Part shown: positions 41,151-49,213 of the stretch, piece after piece | Position numbering within the stretch: position 1 is the stretch's first letter | Layout of the letters: each line of letters starts with the position of its first letter | DNA from: Mesotoga sp. BH458_6_3_2_1 | GTDB lineage: Bacteria; Thermotogota; Thermotogae; Petrotogales; Kosmotogaceae | Reading direction: 5' to 3' | Length of the DNA: 64,000 nt | NCBI RefSeq assembly: GCF_003664995.1 | Contig: NZ_JFHL01000002.1 | Coordinates: 310,001-374,000, forward strand | Notes under the pieces: model-generated | Told to the model about the DNA's origin: nothing | The model's database searches: none | What the model saw: the letters and a program-made list of their open reading frames with translations, nothing else | Made by a program: the position numbers and the translations under genes

Positions 41151-41455
41151 TGGATGCTTTAGCTAAAAGGATCAGAACACTAGGAGAAGAGTGCGGCATG
41201 ATCTTTCGCCTTGTGGATGAAAATGGAGTTCCATACGATGGAGAAATCGATTTCAAAGTTCCTAAGCTCGTTCTTGCTCTTTCGAAAGCCACAGGTTCAA
41301 GAAGTTCAACAGTGGTTGATGGAATTCAGATCACCGCTCTTCATCTGGAAGATAGTAGAGAGAGGTGCTATTTGATAGTGCTCGGAGAGTTCCTTGAAGA
41401 CAATGCATACAGGCTTCTGAGAACGGTAATAAAGATTTATGAGGGTGATCTATGA
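41150..41455 (+). CDS. Hypothetical protein between queH and ogg
   Basis: A 101-residue protein without a recognised family. It reads as an alpha/beta domain of the general sort MIFRLVDENGVPYDGEID...RCYLIVLGEFLEDNAYRLLRTVIKIYEG, with no cysteines apart from two scattered ones and no membrane segment. ATG 41150 is chosen because GGGAGAAGGAG lies just before it; it shares one base with the queH stop codon and overlaps ogg by 4 nt. The tight packing suggests a real, co-expressed gene. Confidence 0.7.
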   Translation: MDALAKRIRTLGEECGMIFRLVDENGVPYDGEIDFKVPKLVLALSKATGSRSSTVVDGIQITALHLEDSRERCYLIVLGEFLEDNAYRLLRTVIKIYEGDL

Positions 41456-42348
41456 TTGAATTTTCCTTGAGCACTACAGGACGGCAGATCGATCTTGATT
41501 CAACGCTAGATTGTGGTCAGACTTTTCGTTGGCTAAAAGACGGAGAGTGGTGGAAGGGTGTCGTACGTGATACTGTTCTCTTCTTGAAAGAGAATGCCGA
41601 GGACATCATAGTGAGATCCTCTTCAGAGTCTTTGCTGGGAAGAGATATCTACTCGGGGATTGAACACTATCTTGGTCTTGAAGATGATCTGCAGTTGATT
41701 CATTCAACTCTGAAAGAAAGACTTCGAGCTTTCGACTTGAAAGTCAGAGTTGTATCCGAAAAGGCTCTGGCTGAAGCTTCTGGGCTACGTATTCTCAGAC
41801 AGGATTCATTTGAGATGGTTGTTGAATACATCCTTTCAACTCGCAACAGCATACCCATGATTCGCTGGATGAGCGATAGATTGTCTGAACTCTTTCCTGA
41901 GAACAGAATTGATTTCTGTGGAGAAAGCTACTATGCCTTTCCTTCGTTAAGTCAGCTGAAGGAAATTTCGGCAGAAGCTTTGACCGACCTGAAGATTGGC
42001 TTCAGAGTTCCATGGCTGTTGAAGCTCTTCTCAGAAGTAGAGACAGAATCTTACTTTTCAGAGCTTTCAACTCTGACAGTGGAAGAGAAGCTTGAAGAAC
42101 TGAAAAAACATGATGGTATTGGTTACAAAGTGGGAAGTTGTGTAATTCTCTTTTCTTATGGCGAACTTGGTGCATTTCCGGTTGATATATGGATTAGCAG
42201 GGTTATGAAGGATTTGTTCACCTTCAGCGGTTCCACAAAGAAGCTTATGCAGTTTGGAATGGATTCGTTTTCGCCGTATGGAGGATACTATCAAGAAGCG
42301 CTCTTCAGATACTACAGAACTCATAAACTGGGAAGAGATCTTAAATGA
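41452..42348 (+). CDS. ogg: 8-oxoguanine DNA glycosylase/AP lyase (OGG1 type)
   Basis: A 298-residue bifunctional glycosylase of the OGG1 branch. The N-terminal domain contains LDCGQTFRWLKDGEWWKGV, typical of OGG1-like proteins. The helix-hairpin-helix reads KHDGIGYKVGSCVILFSYGELGAFPVDIWISR, in two parts, with catalytic Lys226 and Asp245. It excises 8-oxoguanine opposite cytosine and nicks the abasic site. The family is commoner in eukaryotes, archaea and some anaerobes than in most bacteria. It overlaps trmFO by 4 nt. Confidence 0.88.
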   Translation: MIEFSLSTTGRQIDLDSTLDCGQTFRWLKDGEWWKGVVRDTVLFLKENAEDIIVRSSSESLLGRDIYSGIEHYLGLEDDLQLIHSTLKERLRAFDLKVRVVSEKALAEASGLRILRQDSFEMVVEYILSTRNSIPMIRWMSDRLSELFPENRIDFCGESYYAFPSLSQLKEISAEALTDLKIGFRVPWLLKLFSEVETESYFSELSTLTVEEKLEELKKHDGIGYKVGSCVILFSYGELGAFPVDIWISRVMKDLFTFSGSTKKLMQFGMDSFSPYGGYYQEALFRYYRTHKLGRDLK

Positions 42349-43643
42349 GAATAAATGTTATTGGGGGAGGGCTTGCCGGTTCTGAAGCTGCGCTCAGCCT
42401 CGCCAATTATGGGAATGAAGTGGTTCTTTACGAGATGAGGCCGGCTAAGAATACTGAGGTTCATCACACGGGTAACTTTGCGGAACTAGTTTGCAGTAAC
42501 TCGTTGAAATCGGAATCTCTGGAAAACGCATCGGGGTTGCTCAAAGAAGAAGGGTGTAAGTTGGGATCTCAACTTCTTCAAATTGCCAATCATCACAGAG
42601 TCCCTGCAGGAAAGGCGCTCGCAGTGAATCGGGAGACATTTGCTGAAGAAGTCTCCAGTAGAATAGAAAACCATCCTTTGATCAAAATCAAAAGACAGGA
42701 GATCTGTACGCTTTCCCTAGATGAATCGGTTAATATCGTCTGTACTGGCCCTCTTACTTCCGGTTGTTTCGAAGAGTTTCTTGTTGAGCTGTTTGGAGAT
42801 TCGCTATTCTTTTTTGATGCAGTTGCTCCAATAGTTGCTGCAGACTCAGTTGATTTTTCGCGGGCGTTTGTCGCCGATCGATATGCATTGGACGGTGACT
42901 ATGTGAATTGTCCGCTTTCCAGAGAGGATTATGAGGTTTTCTGGAAAGAACTGGTGATGGCGGAAGTGGCAGAGGTTGAGAATTTCACAGATCGTTTTCT
43001 CTTTGAACGCTGTCAACCTTTTGAAGAGATTGCTCGAAGCGGAATCGATGCGCTTCGATACGGTCCTATGAAGCCTGTCGGATTGATCGAGCCCGATACT
43101 GGTAAAGAACCGTATGCAGTCGTGCAACTCAGGAAGGAAAATATTTCCGGTTCCTTATTAGGCATTGTTGGCTTTCAAACAAGACTCAAGTGGAATGAAC
43201 AGAAGAGAATTCTCTCACTTATACCTGCCCTCAGAGCCGTTGAGGTTGTTAGGTACGGGGTAATGCACAGGAACACATTTCTCGACTCGCCGAGGCTCTT
43301 GAACCCAGATCTACAATCTAAGATCAAGAGGGGGTTGTTCTTCGCAGGACAGATCAGTGGCCTCGAGGGATACGTTGAGGCTATAGTCTCCGGTAGGATT
43401 GTGGCGATGAATGTAAATCGTTTTGTTCGTGGTTGCGAAACCCTTATCCCCCCCAGTGATACTATGATAGGCGGATTGATACATCATGTCACAGTCTCGG
43501 GCAGAAGTCCTCTGAAACCTGTGTATGCGAATTTCGGTTTGCTTCCCGAAATCAAAATAAGGAACAGGAGAGAAAAGAACAGAGTGAAGGTAATTAGAGC
43601 GCAAGAGGAAATGCAACGCTTCCTGGAAGGGGTGGAGAAATGA
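42345..43643 (+). CDS. trmFO: Methylenetetrahydrofolate-tRNA-(uracil-5-)-methyltransferase TrmFO
   Basis: A 432-residue FAD enzyme that makes 5-methyluridine at position 54 of the tRNA T-loop using methylenetetrahydrofolate. The N-terminal FAD motif is NVIGGGLAGSEAA, followed by the family signatures YEMRP, LVCSNSLKS and the second FAD contact FFAGQISGLEGYVEA near residue 330. Length is normal. The ATGA overlaps on both sides fit the tight operon. Confidence 0.96.
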   Translation: MRINVIGGGLAGSEAALSLANYGNEVVLYEMRPAKNTEVHHTGNFAELVCSNSLKSESLENASGLLKEEGCKLGSQLLQIANHHRVPAGKALAVNRETFAEEVSSRIENHPLIKIKRQEICTLSLDESVNIVCTGPLTSGCFEEFLVELFGDSLFFFDAVAPIVAADSVDFSRAFVADRYALDGDYVNCPLSREDYEVFWKELVMAEVAEVENFTDRFLFERCQPFEEIARSGIDALRYGPMKPVGLIEPDTGKEPYAVVQLRKENISGSLLGIVGFQTRLKWNEQKRILSLIPALRAVEVVRYGVMHRNTFLDSPRLLNPDLQSKIKRGLFFAGQISGLEGYVEAIVSGRIVAMNVNRFVRGCETLIPPSDTMIGGLIHHVTVSGRSPLKPVYANFGLLPEIKIRNRREKNRVKVIRAQEEMQRFLEGVEK

Positions 43644-44434
43644 TTCTTATCAGTGAGCCGGTTTTTTCGCCAAGACCTTGGGGAGACCAGAACTTGAACA
43701 GACTTTACGGCATTCCTTCAAAGGAACCCATTGGTGAGGTCTGGCTTCTGTCTGATATTGAAAACATGAAAACGGGCTTGACTGCGGACTCGACAACAGT
43801 TTATCCAGAGAGTATTGTGGAGGAATTAGTAGGACATGCTTTGCCGAGATTTCCACTGATGGTTAAGTACATCTCCGCCAATGAATGGCTATCAGTGCAG
43901 GTCCATCCCGACGATGAACTTGCTAAACTCAATGAAGGAGAGCCTTGGGGGAAAAGCGAGTGCTGGTACTTCCTTGGGGAAGGCCAGGTTCTTGCGGGAA
44001 TGAAGGAAAGAGAAAAGTCAATTCATGATATCAGGGAAAAAGACCTGAATCATATTCACCTGAGACGAGGAGATCTTTTGTCCCTGCCTGCCGGCATTGT
44101 ACATGCAATAGGACCCGGTTCGAAGCTCATAGAGATTCAGCAAAACAGCGATATTACTTACAGGCTCTTTGACTGGAACAGGGGGCGGGAACTAAACCTC
44201 GATAGAGCATTAAATGTTAGCAAACCCTTTCTCATGCCAAAGCTTGAGGAGAAAATGAATCATTTCGAGTGGGAGTATTTCTCAATCGAGAAGACTTGTT
44301 CTTTCTCCGGAAAGGGAATCTGTATAACAATCGGAGATAAGCCTAGTTTATACGTTGTTATTGATGACCTATTCGAGATGGACACAGAGTTTCTTGCGGT
44401 TACTTTGGGGCCGTTCTGGGGTGGGGCTATATGA
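43640..44434 (+). CDS. manA: Mannose-6-phosphate isomerase, class I (ManA-like)
   Basis: A 264-residue cupin-type isomerase converting mannose 6-phosphate and fructose 6-phosphate. Zinc ligands are visible in SVQVHPDDELA and GKSECWYFL, and the conserved LPAGIVHAIGPGSKLIEIQQNSDITYR block lies near residues 153-180. It is the shorter bacterial form without the C-terminal extension. Product would feed GDP-mannose and surface polysaccharide synthesis, or mannose utilisation. Confidence 0.9.
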   Translation: MILISEPVFSPRPWGDQNLNRLYGIPSKEPIGEVWLLSDIENMKTGLTADSTTVYPESIVEELVGHALPRFPLMVKYISANEWLSVQVHPDDELAKLNEGEPWGKSECWYFLGEGQVLAGMKEREKSIHDIREKDLNHIHLRRGDLLSLPAGIVHAIGPGSKLIEIQQNSDITYRLFDWNRGRELNLDRALNVSKPFLMPKLEEKMNHFEWEYFSIEKTCSFSGKGICITIGDKPSLYVVIDDLFEMDTEFLAVTLGPFWGGAI

Positions 44435-45603
44435 AGCGTGTGGCGGCAGTTGTGATTGCTTTGACCGTTTTGGCTCTCGCCTTTGCGGTTGACAACATCA
44501 ATCTTCTCCTTTCCAAGGAGTACCTAATTGAATTGCAATCGCTAGACAGTCGTGATCAAGAAGCTGAAGCATTCCTGGCCATAGCAATTGGGCTCAAATA
44601 TAGAGAGACAATTCAGCCGAATTACAAAGTGTGGTTCACCAACCTGTATTCAGGTCTTGAAGTGAATTTTCTTTCTCCGCAGCTGCAGGAAGGTCTTCAG
44701 ATAGTAGAGGAACTGGTCTTCGTATCCACCGTCTCCGCATTAAATATGCTCTATTCTTCTGGGAGTAATGATGATCTGATCAAAGCAATTGCATTGAGAA
44801 CTTTCTTCTATGACTGGATCGACACAAGGGATCCCAGGTCAGCGAAACAGATCGAAGAGACTGCCAACGACTTGATTGATGACCGACCTGGTCAGTATTT
44901 TCCTTACAAAGCTCTTTTGGAGCTATATTCTAGCGGCGGTTCAATGGACGTCCAGCGACTTCTAGAAATTCGTGAGACAATATTTTCTGAGAATATTGAG
45001 GGGTTGCTTGGAGACGATCTGATAGAGAGTGAATTTGTGGCGGGACTTGAAGAACTTGTAATAGATGATTTCTTGAGGCTGGGATCAGAGGACCCTCTTT
45101 CAAGATACTACGCTGCAATGTCGTACATTGAAACCGGAGAATCTCTGGCAGGTGTTGAGATCCTCGAAGATCTTGATCTGAATAAGATTTCACCTAGATT
45201 TGCTTCCAATGCTTCCTTGGTAATTGGAGACATGAAACTTGAAGAAGGCGATTTTGATGGAGCCATTGAGCGATATCAGGAGTCAGTAAGGTTTTGGTCC
45301 AACAATTCTCGGGCTATCAGGAATCTTGGAATGGCATACTATAAGATCAAGGATCGAGACTACTATGATCTGGCAAGATTCTATCTACAACTTAGTGGCT
45401 ATGAAGATTTCGATTCTGAAGTGAGCTCGGCCTTGAGGGAACTGAGAAGGAGAGCAATATTTGAGTTGGCACTTGTTACAGTGGTTCCGCTGACGGTGGT
45501 AGTAGTTGTTGGACTCTTTCTGTTAGAATACGTTAGTAGAAAGAGAAAGAGTTCACAAGAACGGAAGGCAATGAGAGAAGACGGAGGAAACAATGAGGAT
45601 TGA
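44431..45603 (+). CDS. TPR-like protein with signal peptide and C-terminal membrane anchor
   Basis: A 390-residue protein of no firm family. An N-terminal signal peptide (to about residue 19) is followed by a helical domain. From about residue 235 it shows tetratricopeptide-like pairs (SLVIGDMKLEEGDFDGAIERYQESVRFW and NLGMAYYKIKDRDYYDLARFYLQ, in part). A membrane helix lies at about residues 347-368, followed by a basic tail RKRKSSQERK. The bulk would face outward, with a short cytoplasmic tail. It overlaps thyX by 11 nt. Function unknown; protein-protein scaffolding is likely. Confidence 0.65.
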   Translation: MKRVAAVVIALTVLALAFAVDNINLLLSKEYLIELQSLDSRDQEAEAFLAIAIGLKYRETIQPNYKVWFTNLYSGLEVNFLSPQLQEGLQIVEELVFVSTVSALNMLYSSGSNDDLIKAIALRTFFYDWIDTRDPRSAKQIEETANDLIDDRPGQYFPYKALLELYSSGGSMDVQRLLEIRETIFSENIEGLLGDDLIESEFVAGLEELVIDDFLRLGSEDPLSRYYAAMSYIETGESLAGVEILEDLDLNKISPRFASNASLVIGDMKLEEGDFDGAIERYQESVRFWSNNSRAIRNLGMAYYKIKDRDYYDLARFYLQLSGYEDFDSEVSSALRELRRRAIFELALVTVVPLTVVVVVGLFLLEYVSRKRKSSQERKAMREDGGNNED

Positions 45604-46285
45604 TGTTCTTGATAAAGGTTTTGTTGAGCTAGTGGATCGGATGGGTGACGACTATTCTGCGGTCCAAGCTGCGAGAACTAGCTACGGCAAGGGATTAACA
45701 AACAAAGAGAGAGACGATCGCCTAATCCACTATCTTATGAAGAACGGTCATCATTCTCCCTTTGAACACATTGTGTTTAAGTTCCATTTGAAACTTCCAA
45801 TCTTTGTGATGAGACAGCTTGTTCGACATAGGATAGCATCTATCAACGAGCGGAGTGGTAGATATACAGAGTTCGCAGAAGAATGGTATCTGCCGAGCGA
45901 AATAAGAACTCCCGACAAAGACAACAGGCAGGGTTCTGTTGTTAGTGACGACCCAACGCTGAATAGAACGGCGATCGAGATTATCAACAAAGCCTATAAG
46001 AACTCCTTTGATGCTTATTCTAAGCTTCTTGAAATTGGAGTTGCGAGAGAGGTGGCAAGGGTTGTTCTACCAACTTCAATGTACACAGAAGCTTACTGGA
46101 CTATAAACGTCAGGTCGATGATGAACTTCCTCAACCAGAGGGCAGATTCACATGCGCAAGAGGAAATTCAGCAGTATGCAATCGCAATTGCAGAGATTCT
46201 TGAGACCAGCTGTCCTGTGACGTTTGATGCCTTTATTCAGCACAACTACACAGGTGATCTTCTCAACAAGGAGGTTAAGGGATGA
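45593..46285 (+). CDS. thyX: Flavin-dependent thymidylate synthase ThyX
   Basis: A 230-residue ThyX. The diagnostic motif RHRx7S is at residues 78-88 (RHRIASINERS), following FVMRQLV. It makes dTMP from dUMP with methylenetetrahydrofolate and FAD, replacing ThyA. ThyX of T. maritima is the best-studied member. A GGAGG site precedes the ATG inside the end of the previous gene. Confidence 0.97.
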   Translation: MRIDVLDKGFVELVDRMGDDYSAVQAARTSYGKGLTNKERDDRLIHYLMKNGHHSPFEHIVFKFHLKLPIFVMRQLVRHRIASINERSGRYTEFAEEWYLPSEIRTPDKDNRQGSVVSDDPTLNRTAIEIINKAYKNSFDAYSKLLEIGVAREVARVVLPTSMYTEAYWTINVRSMMNFLNQRADSHAQEEIQQYAIAIAEILETSCPVTFDAFIQHNYTGDLLNKEVKG

Positions 46286-46644
46286 GGTTATCCAAAATCA
46301 TCCAGTTACTCGAATGTGAAGTGCTCATCATCAAAGATGAAGATCCTGAGATAGAGTCAGTGGGTGCTGCCGACTTGATGAGTGACGTACTGGCTTTTGG
46401 AGGCCCCGGAATGATTCTCGTGACGGGTTTGAACTCTCCTCAATGTGTTAGAACGGCTTCTGTGGTCGGAGCTGCGGCAGTAGTAATTATTAGAAAGAGA
46501 AATGTTCCCGATACCACTATTGAGCTGGCCCAGGAACTCGACATGCCTCTTGTTCATGCAAAGATGTCGATGTACAGAGCCTGCGGGATCCTATTCAGAG
46601 AGGGTCTTGGAGATTCTCTTGAGGAAGGCAAACATCTTGGCTGA
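46282..46644 (+). CDS. DRTGG-domain protein, copy 1
   Basis: A 120-residue protein that is a single DRTGG-like domain: GAADLMSDVLAFGGPGMILVTGLNSPQCVRTASVVGAAAVVII is the conserved core. DRTGG domains are small alpha/beta folds, often joined to CBS domains in regulatory proteins. In many anaerobes such genes stand next to PHP, ATPase and [FeFe]-hydrogenase subunit genes. Function is unproven, but ligand sensing is likely. It overlaps thyX by 4 nt. Confidence 0.75.
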   Translation: MRLSKIIQLLECEVLIIKDEDPEIESVGAADLMSDVLAFGGPGMILVTGLNSPQCVRTASVVGAAAVVIIRKRNVPDTTIELAQELDMPLVHAKMSMYRACGILFREGLGDSLEEGKHLG

Positions 46645-47596
46645 AAGAAATGTTGATGACCTTCTTGATAAACTAAGGGGTTTATTCGCCGATATTACGG
46701 CAGAAGACATAATGATAAAAAGCGTTGTTACTCTCAGTAAGGATAGAACAATGTGGCAGGCTAAGGAGCTCATGAGAATCTGCAAGATTTCGGGTGTCCC
46801 CATTACCGATGGTGACAATCAGCTTGAAGGAATAGTCAGCATAGAAGATATAATTGTCGCTTTGGAAGGAAACTACATTACAGATTCAATAGAAAAACAC
46901 ATGACCAGGGACCTAATAACTTTCTCGCCGGAGACTAATCTTGAGATGTTAATTGAGCGATTCAACCGTTACAGGTACGGTAGATTTCCGGTAGTGGATT
47001 CTAACGGAAAGCTTCTCGGCATAATTTCCAAGAAGGACATAATCGGGGCGGTTCTTGACAAATTTAGGCTTATTTACGTTCACGACACGCGACGAAGGGA
47101 AGTGCTGGAAAGAAGCGTTGACTGGTTTGATAAGTCTTTGATTTCAGGTGACTATGTTGAAAAAACCAGTGCAGATTTCGTCTACCACATTGATTATACC
47201 GATATTGACACGGCGGGAGTCGGCTCTGCCAAGTTGAAGAGTTATTTGAAGACACTGACAGATGATGATACCCTCATAAGAAGGGTTTCGATTGCCTGTT
47301 ACGAAGCTGAAGTCAACGTTGTAATCCATAGCGGAAGTGAAGGTTATATTTTTGCCTGGTACGATGAAGACGTTGCTAGAGTAAGGGTTGAGGATTATGG
47401 AAGAGGAATAGACAATGTTGAACAGGCGATGAAGGAAGGCTTCTCAACTGCTTCAGATCATGTTCGAGAACTTGGTTTTGGCGCTGGAATGGGTCTGCCA
47501 AACATGAGGAGATATTCGGACAAGATGGTTGTGGTCTCTGAAGCAGGAAAAGGGGTCGTCGTGGAAATGCACTTCTATCGGAATGGGAGGAAATGA
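46637..47596 (+). CDS. CBS-pair protein with anti-sigma-type ATPase domain
   Basis: A 319-residue regulator. Residues about 20-135 form two CBS motifs (TAEDIMIKSVVTLSKDRTMWQAKELM and IEKHMTRDLITFSPETNLEMLI starts), which bind adenine nucleotides. Residues about 200-315 form a histidine-kinase-like ATPase fold with VEDYGRGID and GFGAGMGLPNMRRYSD as the G1 and G2 boxes, as in RsbW/SpoIIAB kinases. No phospho-acceptor His is seen. I place the start at TTG 46637, with GAGGAAGG 8 nt upstream; longer in-frame starts lie deep inside the previous gene. Confidence 0.78.
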   Translation: MAERNVDDLLDKLRGLFADITAEDIMIKSVVTLSKDRTMWQAKELMRICKISGVPITDGDNQLEGIVSIEDIIVALEGNYITDSIEKHMTRDLITFSPETNLEMLIERFNRYRYGRFPVVDSNGKLLGIISKKDIIGAVLDKFRLIYVHDTRRREVLERSVDWFDKSLISGDYVEKTSADFVYHIDYTDIDTAGVGSAKLKSYLKTLTDDDTLIRRVSIACYEAEVNVVIHSGSEGYIFAWYDEDVARVRVEDYGRGIDNVEQAMKEGFSTASDHVRELGFGAGMGLPNMRRYSDKMVVVSEAGKGVVVEMHFYRNGRK

Positions 47597-47597
47597 T

Positions 47598-47933
47598 ATG
47601 AAGCTGAACGAACTAGTTCAAAAATGTGAACTCAGAGTGATCACAAGCTTACCTCTGGAGACAGACATATCAGACGCTTACATCGGAGATTTGCTTAGCG
47701 ACGTAATGGGGAACGCCCCATCAGAGTCAATCTGGTTAACTGTTCAGTCTCATTTGAACATACTTGCTGTAGCCACAATTGTTGGAGCTAGAGCGATAGT
47801 TCTTTGTAATGGTCTGCATTTTGAGGAAGCTACGATAAGCAAAGCCGACGAGACAGGTGTTGTGCTTCTTGAAAGCGATGAAACGACCTTCAATCTTGCT
47901 TTGAAGCTAATGAAGAGTGGTTTGAAAGGTTGA
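47598..47933 (+). CDS. DRTGG-domain protein, copy 2
   Basis: A 111-residue DRTGG-like protein (AYIGDLLSDVMGNAPSESIWLTVQSHLNILAVATIVGARAIVLCNG core) homologous to the gene two positions upstream. The two flank the CBS-ATPase gene. ATG 47598 is chosen behind GGGAGG; the earlier in-frame ATG lies inside the previous gene. It probably binds a small ligand and acts with its neighbours. Confidence 0.75.
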   Translation: MKLNELVQKCELRVITSLPLETDISDAYIGDLLSDVMGNAPSESIWLTVQSHLNILAVATIVGARAIVLCNGLHFEEATISKADETGVVLLESDETTFNLALKLMKSGLKG

Positions 47934-47939
47934 ATCGAT

Positions 47940-48659
47940 TTGTCATTTCTTTGTGATTTTCATATTCATAGTTGCCTTTCTCCCTGTGCAGATATCACGA
48001 TGACCCCTCGTGAGATAGCTTCAGTATGCGTATCGAAAGGGATCGATTGGGTTTCAATTACGGATCACAACAGTGCCGGGAATGTCAGGGTTTTCAGTAA
48101 AGTTCTGAGTAGAGCTGGAGTGTCTTTAATTCCTGGTATAGAAGTTCATACAGTTGAAGATGTTCATGTTTTGGCATATTTTCCAGAGGTTTCGCTAGTT
48201 GAGGCTTTTTCTGACTGGATTAGAAGGGAAAGGCTTCCGCATGTTTCTGTGGATCCAGAAATATCCGGTTATCAGTTGTTTGTTGATGATGATGATTCCT
48301 TTACCGGCGTGGAAGAATTCTGGCTTGGCCAACCAACTACTTTGAGCATTTCAGAAACTCTAGAAGCTGTTAATGATAACGGGGGTATATCAGTTATGGC
48401 TCATATTGACAGAAAGATGGGCCTTATAACTCAGCTCGGAGTTATTCCCGAGGAGTACAGAGAAGTACCGATGGAGATCTCTTTTAGAAGGACTTTAGTT
48501 GAAGGTTTTGAGGCAAGAAACATCCTTCACTCAAGTGATGCGCACAGTTTGAATGTAATCACACCCACTGTGTCCATTTCGGCGAAGACAAGGAGTTTTG
48601 AAGAGTTTAGGGCGGCGATTTTTTCGTTTGGAAGGGCGTTAGAAATAATATGGGACTAA
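47940..48659 (+). CDS. PHP-domain phosphoesterase
   Basis: A 239-residue PHP-fold protein. Metal-binding motifs are DFHIHSCLSPCAD (residues 6-18), VSITDHNSAGN (near 38-48), PGIEVHT (near 66), MAHIDRK (near 153) and HSSDAHSLN near the C-terminus. PHP proteins hydrolyse phosphoesters such as nucleotides or histidinol phosphate. TTG 47940 has AAAGGTTG upstream. It continues the regulatory gene set. Confidence 0.88.
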   Translation: MSFLCDFHIHSCLSPCADITMTPREIASVCVSKGIDWVSITDHNSAGNVRVFSKVLSRAGVSLIPGIEVHTVEDVHVLAYFPEVSLVEAFSDWIRRERLPHVSVDPEISGYQLFVDDDDSFTGVEEFWLGQPTTLSISETLEAVNDNGGISVMAHIDRKMGLITQLGVIPEEYREVPMEISFRRTLVEGFEARNILHSSDAHSLNVITPTVSISAKTRSFEEFRAAIFSFGRALEIIWD

Positions 48660-49213
48660 GAACAATATCCGATCATATACTTGACATTGCTCAAAATGCA
48701 ATAGATTCCGGAGCGAAAAAGGCTAAACTAAGAATCCAGGAGAAGAGAGGAAATTGCTTCTCTTTTTCAGTAATTGATTGGGGGAAGGGAATTCCTTCTG
48801 AATCTCTTGAGGCTGTCCTAGATCCCTTCTATACAGAGAAGAGAAAGAAAGTGAAATTCGGCCTTGGCCTCCCAATGCTGAAATTTGCAGCGGAGGCTAC
48901 TGGCGGAAGATTCAGTATTGATTCAAAACTGGGATCTGGTACGGAGATAACCGCGTCTTTCTTGCTCTCCAGTGTGGATTGTCAGCCCGTGGGAGATATT
49001 CCCTCGACTCTATTTGCTGTAATTACTATGAATGATGATGTAGACTGGACAGTAGAGAGAGTTCTCGATGAAGATGGATATAAATTCTCTTCATCTCAGT
49101 TTCGAGAAGCTTTGGGGAACGACTGTTTCACTTTTCCAGTCAAAATGAAGATGATTCTAGGAATTCTTCAAGAGGCAGAAATATCACTGGGAGGTTTATC
49201 GAATGTCTACTAG
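48650..49213 (+). CDS. Histidine-kinase-like ATPase protein
   Basis: A 187-residue GHKL ATPase without a dimerisation His domain. The N box is HILDIAQNAIDSGA (near residue 9), the G1 box VIDWGKGIP (near 42) and the G2 box FGLGLPMLKFAAEATGG (near 64). The C-terminal 70 residues are unassigned. It resembles the stand-alone ATPases found beside PHP and DRTGG genes in anaerobes. Its ATG overlaps the PHP gene and its end overlaps the bamA-like gene by 11 nt. Confidence 0.83.
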   Translation: MGLRTISDHILDIAQNAIDSGAKKAKLRIQEKRGNCFSFSVIDWGKGIPSESLEAVLDPFYTEKRKKVKFGLGLPMLKFAAEATGGRFSIDSKLGSGTEITASFLLSSVDCQPVGDIPSTLFAVITMNDDVDWTVERVLDEDGYKFSSSQFREALGNDCFTFPVKMKMILGILQEAEISLGGLSNVY

